Assembly: GCF_009749525.1 (NCBI RefSeq)
Contig: NZ_WOAC01000024.1
Coordinates: forward strand, 1-64,000
Origin: Mesorhizobium xinjiangense
GTDB taxonomy: Bacteria > Pseudomonadota > Alphaproteobacteria > Rhizobiales > Rhizobiaceae
Length of the DNA stretch: 64,000 bases
Direction: 5' to 3'
Notes under the pieces: model-generated
The model's database searches: none
What the model was told of the DNA's origin: nothing
What the model saw: the letters and a program-made list of their open reading frames with translations, nothing else
Translations under genes and position numbers: made by a program
Shown here: piece after piece, positions 40,793 through 50,569 of the stretch
Position numbering within the stretch: the stretch's first letter is position 1
Layout: every line of letters starts with the position of its first letter

Positions 40793-41490
40793 GGCGCATG
40801 CAGCCTTCTATTGGCGCGCTGCGCCATCCACTCCGACAGGAGGAGCGCCGTCATCGATATGACGACCGACACGAGCGTCAGGCGCAGCGCCCCGAGATCG
40901 CCGCCCGGAACCTGGGTGAAGGTGTAGATCGCCGAGGGCAGGGTCTGGGTCTCGCCCGGTATGTTGGAGACGAAGGTGATCGTTGCCCCGAACTCGCCCA
41001 TGGCTTTGGCGAAGGACAGGATCATGCCGGCGATGATGCCGGGCACGGAGAGCGGCAAGGTCACGGTCAGGAAGACCCAGGCCGCGTTTGCGCCGAGCGT
41101 GCCGGCGGCGTCCTCGATGCGCCGGTCGATCGCCTCGATGGAAAGGCGTATCGCGCGCACCATCAGCGGAAAGCCCATGATCGCGCAGGCGAGCGCCGCG
41201 CCCGTCCAGCGGAAGGCGAAAACGAGCCCGAAATGCTCCGCCAGAAAGGCGCCGATCGGCCCGCGCGTGCCGAAGGTCAACAAGAGCAGATAGCCGGTGA
41301 CGACGGGCGGCAGGACAAGCGGCAGGTGCACCAGCCCGTTGAGCAGGGCCTTGCCCCAGAACTGCCCGCGCGCCAGCAGCAGCGCGATAGCGATGCCGAG
41401 CGGCAGGCTCCAGACCATTGCCCAGAATGCCACCTTGATGCTCAGGCGCACCGCCTGCCATTCCTCGCCGCTCAATTGCATCCAGTCCAT
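40789..41490 (-). CDS. modB: Molybdate ABC transporter, permease ModB
   Basis: The 233-residue inner-membrane protein has about five membrane segments and the EAA-type loop IEDAAGTLGANAAWVFLTVT, which contacts ModC, along with LPLVLPPVVTGYLLL, typical of ModB. The start at 41490 gives the standard MDWMQLSGEEWQAVRLS. The frame is open to an ATG at 41514, but that codon lies inside the palindromic repeat (41507-41622), so the longer form is unlikely. The stop overlaps the modC start. Confidence 0.95.
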   Translation of the reverse strand: MDWMQLSGEEWQAVRLSIKVAFWAMVWSLPLGIAIALLLARGQFWGKALLNGLVHLPLVLPPVVTGYLLLLTFGTRGPIGAFLAEHFGLVFAFRWTGAALACAIMGFPLMVRAIRLSIEAIDRRIEDAAGTLGANAAWVFLTVTLPLSVPGIIAGMILSFAKAMGEFGATITFVSNIPGETQTLPSAIYTFTQVPGGDLGALRLTLVSVVISMTALLLSEWMAQRANRRLHAP

Positions 41491-41506
41491 CGCGCCGCGC
41501 CTTTTA

Positions 41507-41622
41507 GCGCGCATATCTTTGCTTCAAACGGCAACGTTTGAAGCAAAGATATGCGCGCCAGATCAATATGTTGGAGCATGTACCTTTCGCTCAAACGATT
41601 CCGTTTGAGCGGGACATGCTCC
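41507..41622. repeat. Bipartite palindromic repeat, full copy with perfect 24-bp cruciform
   Basis: Hairpin A: left arm 41507-41530 (starting gcgcgcatatctttgcttca), loop gcaa, right arm 41535-41558. The arms are perfect complements over 24 bp. Linker cagatcaatatgtt (41559-41572). Hairpin B: 41573-41622, arms starting ggagcatgtacc and ending gggacatgctcc around caaacgattccgtttg. It fills most of the 147-nt gap between modA and modB, so it lies inside the operon message and could reduce read-through or protect the modA 3' end. Confidence 0.95.
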
Positions 41623-41637
41623 AGGTGACGATTCGCA

Positions 41638-42432
41638 TCAGTTCGACTGCGCGGGCATGATGACCGTAAAGCCCTGGCGTTCAAAGGCCGCGATTGCTGG
41701 CGGTGATGACAGGAAGGCCATGAACGCCTCGGCTCGCGGATTTTTCGAGGCGGCGAGGATGGCGGCGGGATAGACGATCGGGGGGTGGCTTTCGTCGGGG
41801 AAGGTGCCGACGATCCTGACGGCCGTGTCGGCGGCGGCATCGGTACGGTAGACGATGCCGAGCGGCGCTTCGCCGGTCGAAACCAGCTTCAGGGCGGCCC
41901 GGACGTTTTCGGCTTGCGCGATCTCGGTGCGGATATCGTCCCACACGCCCAGAAATTCGAGCGCCGCCTTGCCGTAGATGCCGGCGGGAACGGCATCGGC
42001 CTGGGCCATTGCAAGGCGGCCGCCGGCGAGCTTCTCTTTCAGGGCAAAGCCCGGCGCGATGGTCAGGGTAACGTCGGAACCGGCCGGGGCGATCAGCGCG
42101 AGGCTGTTGCCCAGAAGGCGCGTCTCGCTGCCGCGACGGGTCAGGTCATTGCCGGAGAGATGCTGCATCCAATCGAGATTGGCCGAGATGAAGATGTCGG
42201 CGGGCGCGCCCTGCTCGATCTGCCGGGCAAGCGCGGAACTGCCGGCATAGGAGATTGCGGCGGGCTCTCCGGTCTTATCGGCCCAGGCCGCGTTGATCTC
42301 GTCGAGCGCGTTTTTCAGGCTCGCGGCGGCAAAGACGACCAGCCTATCGTCCGCCCGCGCGGCCGGTGCAGAAATGCCGATGGCGAGCGCGGCCAATGCG
42401 AGCCATGCAAGGAAGATGCGGCGTGCAGTCAT
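41638..42432 (-). CDS. modA: Molybdate ABC transporter, periplasmic binding protein ModA
   Basis: ModA captures molybdate/tungstate in the periplasm. The 264-residue protein has a signal peptide (ARRIFLAWLALAALAIGISA, cleavage near PAARA-DD) followed by LVVFAAASLKNALDEINAAW and YAGSSALARQIEQGAPADIF, the oxyanion-binding motifs of ModA. YRTDAAADTAVRIVGTFPDE fits the C-terminal lobe. The ATG at 42432 is preferred, with 42444 as an alternative. A Mo-box-like operator lies 39 nt upstream. It is separated from modB by a strong palindromic repeat. Confidence 0.95.
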   Translation of the reverse strand: MTARRIFLAWLALAALAIGISAPAARADDRLVVFAAASLKNALDEINAAWADKTGEPAAISYAGSSALARQIEQGAPADIFISANLDWMQHLSGNDLTRRGSETRLLGNSLALIAPAGSDVTLTIAPGFALKEKLAGGRLAMAQADAVPAGIYGKAALEFLGVWDDIRTEIAQAENVRAALKLVSTGEAPLGIVYRTDAAADTAVRIVGTFPDESHPPIVYPAAILAASKNPRAEAFMAFLSSPPAIAAFERQGFTVIMPAQSN

Positions 42433-42471
42433 GATGTCGGACATCCCGGTGCAGCGAGTTGGATCGGTTGA

Positions 42472-42499
42472 GACGCTATATACAACCATGCATAACACT
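42472..42499 (-). promoter_or_regulatory. Candidate Mo-box (ModE operator) upstream of modA
   Basis: gacgctatata, a 6-nt spacer caacca, then tgcataacact. Compared with the E. coli ModE consensus ATCGCTATATA-N6/7-TATATAACGAT (from memory), 16 of 22 positions match and the spacing is right. The left half is near perfect; the right half is degraded. It lies in the 165-nt divergent region between modA and the membrane-protein gene at 42598, so it could affect both. Confidence 0.55.
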
Positions 42500-42597
42500 C
42501 GAATAGGGGCCGGGAAAGGCATTTGCCGAGCGCGCCACTTTCATGCGAGCGCCGGCCGTGCAAATTTCCTCGTCGCGATGATTGGGGGCAGGGCGGT

Positions 42598-44040
42598 ATG
42601 GCGCTGGCGGTTCGAATTGGGCGAAGGCTGTCGTTGTCGTGGCAGGGCGGACTTGCCGCGTCGCTCGTCATGGCCGTTTCGACGCAGCCCGCTCTGGCGC
42701 ATGCGGCCGAACGCGGCTTTGTGTTGCTGCTTCCGACCGGCCACTACCGGCTCGGCGGCGCGCTCGCCGTCCTGGCGAGCTTTCTCCTGCTGGCATTCGT
42801 GCCGCCGCGCGCGCTGGCGGAGCAGGCGCGCCGGGCGCTTGTCGTTGGGCGCTGTCGTGCGGATGGCCGCGTCACGGCCAGCCTGCTCGCCTTCCTGTGG
42901 CTCGTGTTTCTCATTCTGACGGGCTGGTTCGGCAGTCCCGACCCGCTTTCCAACCCCTTGCCGCTCTTCTTCTGGTCGATCTTCTGGATCGGATTGACGA
43001 TCGCACAGGGGCTGATCGGCAATCTGTGGGCATGGCTCAATCCGTGGACCAGTCCGCACAGCCTCTTCGTCCGGGCGACGGGATGGCGGACACCTTTTGC
43101 CTGGGCGCTGAACCGGCTGGGCTACTGGCCGGCGCTGGCCGGCTTTTTCGCCTTTGCCTGGTTCGAGCTGGTCTATCCGGCGCCGGACGATCCGCGACGT
43201 CTTGCGCTCGTGGTCGGCACCTATTGGCTCTTCACATTTTTCGCCATGCTGGTCTTCGGGCCGAAATGGCTGGCGCGCGGCGAATGCATCTCGGTCTTCT
43301 TATCGTTCGTGTCACGCATGGCGCCCTTGGCCTGCGACACGGGCAGGGCGACCGGGACGACGCTGTCGCTGCGTTGGCCCGGGGCGCGTCTGGTCGAGAA
43401 GGGGCTGCCGTTCAGCGGGGCGTTATTCGTACTCTTCGCGCTCGCTGCCGTCTCCTTCGACGGCCTGATGCATACATTCACCTGGTTCGGCCTCAACGGT
43501 CTCAATCCGCTCGAATTTCCGGGCCGCTCGGCCGTCATCGGCGTCAACAGCATCGGATTGCTTGTCTTTTTCACGCTTTTGGCGGTGGTCTTCTTCCTCG
43601 CCGTCGACGTGGGCGAGCGCCTTGCCGGCGGCACGGTGTCAACCGCAGAGGCCGCGGGCCGCCTCGTTCTCACCCTCGTTCCGATCGCGCTCGCCTATCA
43701 TTTCGCCCATTATCTGGGCGCCTTGCTGGTCAGCGGCCAATATGCGCTGGCTGCAATCTCCGATCCCTTCGCCACCGGCCTCGATCTCTTCGGCACGGCC
43801 GACATGCCGATCGTTGCCGCGGTCACGTCGGGCGCCGATGCGGCCTGGATCGTGTGGAACCTGCAGGCCGCGGCAATCGTGGCAGGCCATATCCTTGCCG
43901 TGGCCGTCGCCCATGTCGCCGCCTATGAGCGCGAGCGCGACGCGCGCCACGCCGTCGTCAGCCAGTTGCCGCTGGCTCTCCTCATGGTCGCCTATACCGT
44001 GTTCGGCCTTTGGCTTTTATCGACTCCGTCGGTTGCCTGA
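42598..44040 (+). CDS. Polytopic membrane protein of the fenitrothion-hydrolase-like (FedA) family
   Basis: The 480-residue protein has a signal-like N-terminus ending STQPALAHA and about nine hydrophobic segments. The segment SIFWIGLTIAQGLIGNLWAW followed by LNPWTSP recalls the 'GN-W--LNPW' motif of membrane proteins annotated as fenitrothion hydrolase, although hydrolase activity is not established for most of them. Further conserved-looking features are FDGLMHTFTWFGLNGLNPLE and ALAYHFAHYLGALLVSGQYA. It is divergent from modA and 55 nt upstream of the ABC-importer genes, with which it may be co-transcribed. Function unknown; transport or membrane redox roles are possible. Confidence 0.7.
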   Translation: MALAVRIGRRLSLSWQGGLAASLVMAVSTQPALAHAAERGFVLLLPTGHYRLGGALAVLASFLLLAFVPPRALAEQARRALVVGRCRADGRVTASLLAFLWLVFLILTGWFGSPDPLSNPLPLFFWSIFWIGLTIAQGLIGNLWAWLNPWTSPHSLFVRATGWRTPFAWALNRLGYWPALAGFFAFAWFELVYPAPDDPRRLALVVGTYWLFTFFAMLVFGPKWLARGECISVFLSFVSRMAPLACDTGRATGTTLSLRWPGARLVEKGLPFSGALFVLFALAAVSFDGLMHTFTWFGLNGLNPLEFPGRSAVIGVNSIGLLVFFTLLAVVFFLAVDVGERLAGGTVSTAEAAGRLVLTLVPIALAYHFAHYLGALLVSGQYALAAISDPFATGLDLFGTADMPIVAAVTSGADAAWIVWNLQAAAIVAGHILAVAVAHVAAYERERDARHAVVSQLPLALLMVAYTVFGLWLLSTPSVA

Positions 44041-44095
44041 ACGCCCTCGCTTGCCTATGCGTAAGCGGCCGCAATTCTATCGCAAGGGAACGGGC

Positions 44096-45400
44096 ATGAT
44101 TGACGCGACTTCGAACAACCGCTCCAACCGCAACGGTCTGAGCCGGCGAACGGCGCTCAAGGGCATCGGCGCCGCGGCCGGGCTGATGGCAGGGCCCGGA
44201 TTCGTCCGCTATGCAGGGGCGCAAACGTCCGCTCCCATCCGCATCGGTTTCCAGGCGCACCGCACGGGCATCGGCGCGGCGTATGGGCGTTGGTACGAGC
44301 GCACGACCAACGCCGCCGTCAAGGCCATCAACGCCGCCGGCGGCATCAACGGCCGTCCTTTGGAAATCGTCGTCGAGGACGACGGCACCGATCCCAAGCG
44401 TGGCGCCGAGGTGGTCGAGAAGTTCGCCAACCAGCACAAGGTCGACTTGGTCTTCGGCACCTTGTTCAGCCATGTCGTCGTCGGCTCGGCGCCGACGGCC
44501 GGCGAATTGAAGATGCCCTATTACGTGGTCAGCGAGGGCTATCACGTCGCCTCGGGCAAGCTGAACCGCTATGTCGTCCAACCGGGCATCACCGATGTGC
44601 GCTCTCAGGTTACCTCGATGGCGCCATGGGTTTCGTCCAATCTCGGCAGGAAGGCGACCATGATCTTCCCGGACTATGCCTTCGGCCACGACCACCGCGA
44701 CTTCTTCACCGCCGCCATGAAGGCGCAGGGTGCCGAGGTGATCGCGCAAGTGGCGATCCCGCCGACCGAAAGCTCCTTCACGCGCTATTTTCCGCAGATC
44801 CCGCGCGAGACGGAGGTGCTCTACCACGTCATGGTGGGTCCCGCGGTGCTGACCTTCGTCAAGGAACTGGGCGAGTTCTACGGTTCGAACAGGCCCGAGA
44901 TCTTCGGTTTCATCGATTCGCTCGAAGCCGTCGATATGGCGAGCCCGGGACTGGAATTCCTCGAAGGCACCTATTTCTGGGAAGGCATGCCGCGCTACCT
45001 GCAGGCTGACGTCGGCGATGCCGAACGAGCCTATCGCGACGCCGTCGGCATCGACGAAAACGGTGCGTCGAAGGACGACCCTCAGGACGTGTCGACCGCC
45101 GCCCATATGTTCGGCTGCTGGGAAACGCTCTATGTCATCAAGGCCGCCATGGAGGCGGTCGACTACAAGGGGCCGCAGGACCGGGCCAAGGTGATCGAGG
45201 CGACCGAGGCGATGACGGAATTTCCCGCGGGGCTTGAGCATCCCCAGGGACGCAAGATCTTCAACGGCAAGATCCACCAATGCTTCGGTCACCAGAACAT
45301 CTCTCTGGTCAAGGACGGCAGGCTCGAGGTCATCCACCGCACGGCGATCGAGGACGGGATGTACCAGCCGGAAGCCGATTACACCTCGATGTCGTTCTAG
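44096..45400 (+). CDS. ABC importer periplasmic substrate-binding protein (branched-chain amino acid/amide type)
   Basis: The 434-residue protein has a twin-arginine-like signal (LSRRTALKGIGAAAGLMAGP, about residues 14-33) and a type I periplasmic binding fold: IRIGFQAHRTGIGAAYGRWY, INAAGGINGRPLEIVVEDDG and VDLVFGTLFSHVVVGSAPTA. This is the Leu/Ile/Val or amide/urea-type class used by the LivHMGF transporters encoded next. The ligand is not readable; amides or aromatic acids are possible. AAGGGA precedes the ATG. It opens a five-gene importer cluster to 48721. Confidence 0.9.
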   Translation: MIDATSNNRSNRNGLSRRTALKGIGAAAGLMAGPGFVRYAGAQTSAPIRIGFQAHRTGIGAAYGRWYERTTNAAVKAINAAGGINGRPLEIVVEDDGTDPKRGAEVVEKFANQHKVDLVFGTLFSHVVVGSAPTAGELKMPYYVVSEGYHVASGKLNRYVVQPGITDVRSQVTSMAPWVSSNLGRKATMIFPDYAFGHDHRDFFTAAMKAQGAEVIAQVAIPPTESSFTRYFPQIPRETEVLYHVMVGPAVLTFVKELGEFYGSNRPEIFGFIDSLEAVDMASPGLEFLEGTYFWEGMPRYLQADVGDAERAYRDAVGIDENGASKDDPQDVSTAAHMFGCWETLYVIKAAMEAVDYKGPQDRAKVIEATEAMTEFPAGLEHPQGRKIFNGKIHQCFGHQNISLVKDGRLEVIHRTAIEDGMYQPEADYTSMSF

Positions 45401-45428
45401 CTGACGCCATCAGCCGGGAAGACGACGT

Positions 45429-46310
45429 ATGGCCTTCGGTCCCTATCTGCTCCTGGCCACGCTGGAAGGCCTTGTGACGGCGGCCGTGTTGTCGCTGACG
45501 GCGCTCGGCCTGTCGCTCGTCTTCGGCGTCATGCGCATCGTCAATGTCGCCCATGGCGAGTTCTTCATGCTCGGTGCCGTGCTCGCCTGGTTCTTCTCCA
45601 CCCTGGTCACGGGCCATCCGGCCCTCGGCTTCCTGCTGGCCCTGGTGCTCAGTCCGCTTGTCGTTGGAGCGGTGGCGCTGGTGAGCGAAAGGCTGGTCCT
45701 GCGCCGTCTCGACTACAATCCCGAAGCCACCATCGTCGCCACGATCGGCCTGCTCTACATCATCCAGCAGATTGTCCTGACGGTCTACGGCCCGGAAGCG
45801 CGACCCGTCGTTGCGCCTTTCGATGTCCGCATCGCGCTGCCCTGGTTCGGCTATTCCGGCTACAAGCTCGCCGTCATCGCCGCCTCGGTGCTGGTCATTG
45901 CGGCCACATGGTTCCTGCTCACCAAGACCCGGATCGGTCTCGTCATGCGCGCCACCCAATATGACCGCGAGACGGCGCAGAATTTCGGCATTCCGGTCGA
46001 CCGCGTCTATGCCGGCGTCTTCGCGCTCGGCGCGGCATTGGCCGCGATCGCCGCCGTTCTCGTCGTTCCGATCCAGCAGGCGCACTATCTCATGGGGCTC
46101 GACCCGCTGCTCCTGTCCTTCATCGTCGTCATCATCGGCGGCCTCGGCTCGCTGCGCGGCACGGTCGTTGCGGCCCTCCTGATCGGACTGTCAGACGGCA
46201 TCATCTCGGTCTTCTTCTCACCGACGCTGGCCAAGATGATCGCCACGCTGCTGGTCGCCATGGTGCTCGTCTTCCGCCCGCAGGGGCTCTTCGGCACGGC
46301 TGCGCGGTGA
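45429..46310 (+). CDS. Branched-chain-type ABC importer permease (LivH-like)
   Basis: The 293-residue protein has about eight membrane segments. It starts LLATLEGLVTAAVLSLTALG with LSLVFGVMRIVNVAHGEFFM, the characteristic LivH N-terminal motif, and ends with IVVIIGGLGSLRGTVVAALL, the conserved coupling region. It is 28 nt after the binding-protein gene and overlaps the next permease gene by one nucleotide (TGATG). Confidence 0.94.
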   Translation: MAFGPYLLLATLEGLVTAAVLSLTALGLSLVFGVMRIVNVAHGEFFMLGAVLAWFFSTLVTGHPALGFLLALVLSPLVVGAVALVSERLVLRRLDYNPEATIVATIGLLYIIQQIVLTVYGPEARPVVAPFDVRIALPWFGYSGYKLAVIAASVLVIAATWFLLTKTRIGLVMRATQYDRETAQNFGIPVDRVYAGVFALGAALAAIAAVLVVPIQQAHYLMGLDPLLLSFIVVIIGGLGSLRGTVVAALLIGLSDGIISVFFSPTLAKMIATLLVAMVLVFRPQGLFGTAAR

Positions 46311-47259
46311 TGGCGGACAAGACGGCAATGCGCAGCCTGCTTCTGCATGTGGCGGTCATCGGCGTCCTGCTCGCCTTGAACTTTGTTCTGCCGGAATATC
46401 ACCGCGGGGTGTTCTCACGCATCCTGGTGCTGGCCGTCTTCGCCATGGGCTACAATCTGCTCTTCGGCTATTGCGGCCTCTTGAGCCTCGGCCATGCCAT
46501 GTTCTTCGCCGCCGGGCTCTACGGCGCCGGGCTGACGGTCTATCATCTCGATTGGGGCGTAGCCGCCGGTTTCGCCGCCGGCATCATGGCCGGCGCGACA
46601 TTGGCGCTCGCCATCGGCCTGTTGGCATTGCGCACCACCGGCGTCGCCTTCATGATCGTGACATTGATGTTTTCGCAGGTGTTCTACCTGACGACGCTTT
46701 ACTTCACCACGTGGACGCGGGGCGAGGAGGGGCTGGTGCTGCGCCAGGACGTGCGCCAACTCGGCCTGGGTGGCGTGAGCCTTGACCTTAGCGATCCGGC
46801 GACACGTTATTTCGTCGCGCTGGCGCTGTTTGCGGTCGTGCTCTTCGCCACGCTGGCCATCGCCCGCGCGCCGTTGGGGCGCGTGCTGGTGGCGATCCGC
46901 GAGAACGAGGAGCGCACGCGCATGCTGGGCTATGACGTCTTCGCCAACAAGCTGGCGGCGGTCGTCCTGTCGGGCCTGTTCTGCGCCGCGGCGGGCGCAG
47001 CCTACGCGCTTCTGTTCGGCTATGTCGGATCGAGCTTCGCCGCGATCCAGTATTCCATCCTGCCGCTCCTGTGGGTGCTTCTGGGCGGGGCGGCAACGAC
47101 GCTCGGGCCGCTCGTCGGCACGCTCTTCATGTTCTATGTGATCGACATAGCCTCGGGCTTCACCTCGGCCTATATGCTGGTCGTCGGCGTTGCCCTCATT
47201 GTGCTGGTGCTCTTCTTCCCCAGGGGCATCGTCGGCGCGATCCGGGAAAGGTGGCTGCC

Positions 47260-47272
<13 letters not shown>
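46310..47272 (+). CDS. Branched-chain-type ABC importer permease (LivM-like)
   Basis: The 320-residue membrane protein has the LivM motifs YNLLFGYCGLLSLGHAMFFA, ALRTTGVAFMIVTLMFSQVF and RVLVAIRENEERTRMLGYDV, the conserved cytoplasmic loop that contacts the ATPase. The ATG at 46310 shares its first base with the preceding TGA; a GTG at 46307 is a near-equal alternative. Its end overlaps the next ATPase gene by 13 nt. Confidence 0.94.
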
Positions 47273-48013
<741 letters not shown>

Positions 48014-48021
<8 letters not shown>

Positions 48022-48721
48022 CGCACTGAAGATAAACGCCATCAACTGCTTCTACGGAAACGTTCAGGTCCTGCGCGATTTGTCGATCGACTTGCGCAAG
48101 GGTGAGGTGCTGTGCCTGCTCGGGCGAAACGGCGCCGGCAAGACGACGACGCTGAAGGCGGTGATGGGCCTGGTGAAGGTGCGCGGCGGCTCCATCATGC
48201 TGGGCGACACCGACCTTGCGCGGCTGGCGCCGCACGAGGTGCCGAAGGCGGGCGTGGCTTATGTGCCGCAGGGCCGCCGCCTGTTCTCGGATCTCACCGT
48301 CGCCGAAAACATCGAGATCGGCCTGATGGCGCGCGGCAAGGGCAGGGCGGTGCGCGACGAGGTGCTGGACCTCTTTCCGGTTCTGCGCCAGCGGCTCGGC
48401 CAGCGTTCGGGCACGCTTTCGGGCGGCGAACAGCAGATGCTCGCCATGGCGCGGGCACTGTGCATCGAGCCGGCTATCCTGCTGCTGGACGAGCCGACCG
48501 AAGGGCTGATGCCGGCGATGATCGCCCGCATCCGTGAAACCGTGGCTGAATTGCGCCGGCGCGGCGTCTCGACGATCCTCGTCGAACAGCGCGTCGACGC
48601 CGTTCTGCCCGTGGCCGATCGCGTGGCCTTCATCGAAAACGGCCGCAATCGCCGCACACTCGACGTCGAGGAATTGCGCGCCGATCCCGATGCCATTCAC
48701 CGCTATGTGGGCGTGGGGTAG
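48014..48721 (+). CDS. Branched-chain-type ABC importer ATP-binding protein (LivF-like)
   Basis: The 235-residue ABC protein has INAINCFYGNVQVLRDLSID, GRNGAGKTTTLKAVMGLVKV (Walker A), VAYVPQGRRLFSDLTVAENI (Q-loop, typical of LivF), LSGGEQQMLAMARAL (signature) and LLLDEPTEGLMP (Walker B). It is the last gene of the importer and overlaps the LivG-like gene by 8 nt. It is convergent with the nicotinamidase gene, 16 nt away. Confidence 0.95.
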
Positions 48722-48737
48722 CGCGGTCGCCGCGGGA

Positions 48738-49337
48738 TCAGGCCAGCACCACGCCGGCCTCTTGCATCTTTTGCCGCATCGCGGCGAGCGAGCCGGCAAG
48801 GTCGATGGCGCGGCAGCCCGCCTCCACGACCGTCACCGCAAAACCGGCCCTTGCCGCGTCGATGGCGGAATAGGCGACGCAGAAATCGGTCGCCAGGCCA
48901 ACCATCGTCAAATCGGTGATGCCGCGCTCGCGCAGATAGCCGATAAGCCCGGTCGGTGTCGTATGGTCGTTCTCGAAGAAGGCCGAATAGCTGTCGATGT
49001 CGGGCCGGAAACCCTTGCGGATGACAAGCTCGGCCTGGGTCCAATCGAGGTCCGGGTGAAAGGCCGCCCCGTCGGTGCCCTGCACGCAATGGTCGGGCCA
49101 CAGCGTCTGCTCGCCATAGGGCATGGCGACGCTGTCGAAGGAGCTCTTGCCGGAATGCTCGGAGGCAAAGCTTGAATGGCCCGCCGGGTGCCAGTCCTGC
49201 GTCAGGATGACATGCTCGGCGTCAGCGATCATCCGGTTGACCAGCGGCACGATCTCGTGACCGCCTTCGACCGCCAACGCGCCCCCAGGGCAGAAATCGT
49301 TTTGCAGGTCGATGACGACAAGGGCCTTTTCGCTCAA
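48738..49337 (-). CDS. pncA: Nicotinamidase (PncA type)
   Basis: Deamidates nicotinamide to nicotinate in NAD salvage. The 199-residue isochorismatase-fold protein has ALVVIDLQNDFCPGG (catalytic Asp10), QDWHPAGHSSF (metal ligands Asp48, His50, His54), a catalytic Lys108 in LVIRKGF and the nucleophile Cys153 in GLATDFCV. The start is taken as TTG at 49337, since AAGGAG lies upstream at a good distance and no ATG is near; the frame stays open to 49397. Confidence 0.93.
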   Translation of the reverse strand: MSEKALVVIDLQNDFCPGGALAVEGGHEIVPLVNRMIADAEHVILTQDWHPAGHSSFASEHSGKSSFDSVAMPYGEQTLWPDHCVQGTDGAAFHPDLDWTQAELVIRKGFRPDIDSYSAFFENDHTTPTGLIGYLRERGITDLTMVGLATDFCVAYSAIDAARAGFAVTVVEAGCRAIDLAGSLAAMRQKMQEAGVVLA

Positions 49338-49741
49338 CTCCGTCTCCTTCCAATCGGCGCGCGCCTCAACGCATTGCCGGGCGATGGTGGCCCACAAGCG
49401 GCTTGTTTGACAAGGCGGTCATGCCGCCGTTCAGCCGTCCGGTGCGTTTGTGTCGGGAGGCATCGAAACGGCATTTGAAATCGGCACTGGGGGCACCAAT
49501 ATTTGACTTTGCGGCCATTTTCTCATTCATACGCAATTTCCGGAACGGACGGCCTGCCAAGCCGCAGCAATTTGGAATGGCTCTCTACGTTGCCGTCTTG
49601 ACCCGATAAGCGGCTGTATAATAATAGTTTTTATCGACAGGGTGGATTGGCCGCGCGTGTCGGTTAGAAGCTCTCATCGTACTGGCCGTTCGGTATCACG
49701 GGCGGCTTTCAACACCACAGGCCACAATAGGATTGCAACTG
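49338..49741. other. Divergent intergenic region between pncA and the ferredoxin-NADP reductase gene
   Basis: No convincing gene. The part near 49600-49640 is AT-rich (tataataatagtttttatcg) and likely contains the promoter of the reductase gene. A cgataa...ttatcg inverted repeat (49604-49609 and 49631-49636) brackets it and could be an operator. I could not place a -35/-10 pair with proper spacing. Confidence 0.4.
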
Positions 49742-50569
49742 ATGACCTCAGTCGCCGCCAATTCCAACGCCAAAGCCGAGGCCCCGCGCTTCCCGATCCC
49801 GGCCAATGTCTATGCCGAGACCGTGACGTCGGTGACCCATTATACGGACCGGCTGTTTTCCTTCCGCATCACGCGGCCGCAGACTTTCCGGTTCCGCTCC
49901 GGCGAGTTCGTAATGATCGGCCTGCCGAATGCCGAAAAGCCCGTCTTCCGCGCCTATTCGATCGCAAGCCCGGCCTGGGACGAGGAACTGGAATTCTATT
50001 CGATCAAGGTGCCCGACGGCCCGCTGACCCAGCATCTGCAGCAGATCGAGCCGGGCGACACGGTGCTTTTGCGCCAGAAGGCAACGGGCACGCTGGTCAC
50101 CGACGCGCTGACGCCGGCCAAGCGGCTCTACATGATCGCCACCGGCACGGGCATCGCCCCGTTTGCCAGCCTGATCCGCGATCCGGACACCTACGACAAG
50201 TTCGAGCAGATCATCGTCACCAACACCTGTCGCGGCAATGCCGAGCTCGCCTATGGCGACCAGCTTATCAAGGCGCTCGGCGAGGACCCGCTGATCGGCG
50301 AACTGACGGACGGCCGCATCAGCTATTTCAGCTCGACGACGCGCGACGAATCGCCTCAAACGGGCCGCATCACGTCGCTGATCGAGAACGGCGGGCTGTT
50401 CGAGGCGCTCGGCGCCGAGTCTTTCGACCGCGCCAACGATCGCGTGATGATCTGCGGCTCGCTCGACATGATCCATGATGTCAGCGAGTTGGTGAAGGCG
50501 GCCGGTCTCGAAGAGGGATCGAACGCCAAGCCGGCCGATTTCGTCGTCGAACGCGCATTCGTCGGCTGA
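49742..50569 (+). CDS. fpr: Ferredoxin/flavodoxin--NADP reductase
   Basis: Transfers electrons between NADPH and ferredoxin or flavodoxin and helps in oxidative stress. The 275-residue protein has an FAD-binding barrel with FRAYSIASPAWDEELEFYSI, an NADP domain with MIATGTGIAPFASLIRDPDT, and the C-terminal FVVERAFVG that defines the bacterial FPR subclass of alphaproteobacteria. It has an N-terminal extension of about 25 residues. The ATG at 49742 is preferred to a TTG at 49733. Confidence 0.94.
   Translation: MTSVAANSNAKAEAPRFPIPANVYAETVTSVTHYTDRLFSFRITRPQTFRFRSGEFVMIGLPNAEKPVFRAYSIASPAWDEELEFYSIKVPDGPLTQHLQQIEPGDTVLLRQKATGTLVTDALTPAKRLYMIATGTGIAPFASLIRDPDTYDKFEQIIVTNTCRGNAELAYGDQLIKALGEDPLIGELTDGRISYFSSTTRDESPQTGRITSLIENGGLFEALGAESFDRANDRVMICGSLDMIHDVSELVKAAGLEEGSNAKPADFVVERAFVG

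Noticed and set aside
41491-41514. An upstream ATG that would extend ModB by eight residues
   Set aside because: The codon belongs to the palindromic repeat and the extra residues do not fit ModB N-termini.
49403-49609. Small plus-strand frame between pncA and fpr
   Set aside because: No ribosome-binding site, no recognisable family, and it lies in a region expected to hold divergent promoters.
49598-49622. ttgacc and tataat as a sigma-70 promoter for fpr
   Set aside because: The hexamers are good but the spacer is only 13 nt, too short for a normal promoter.
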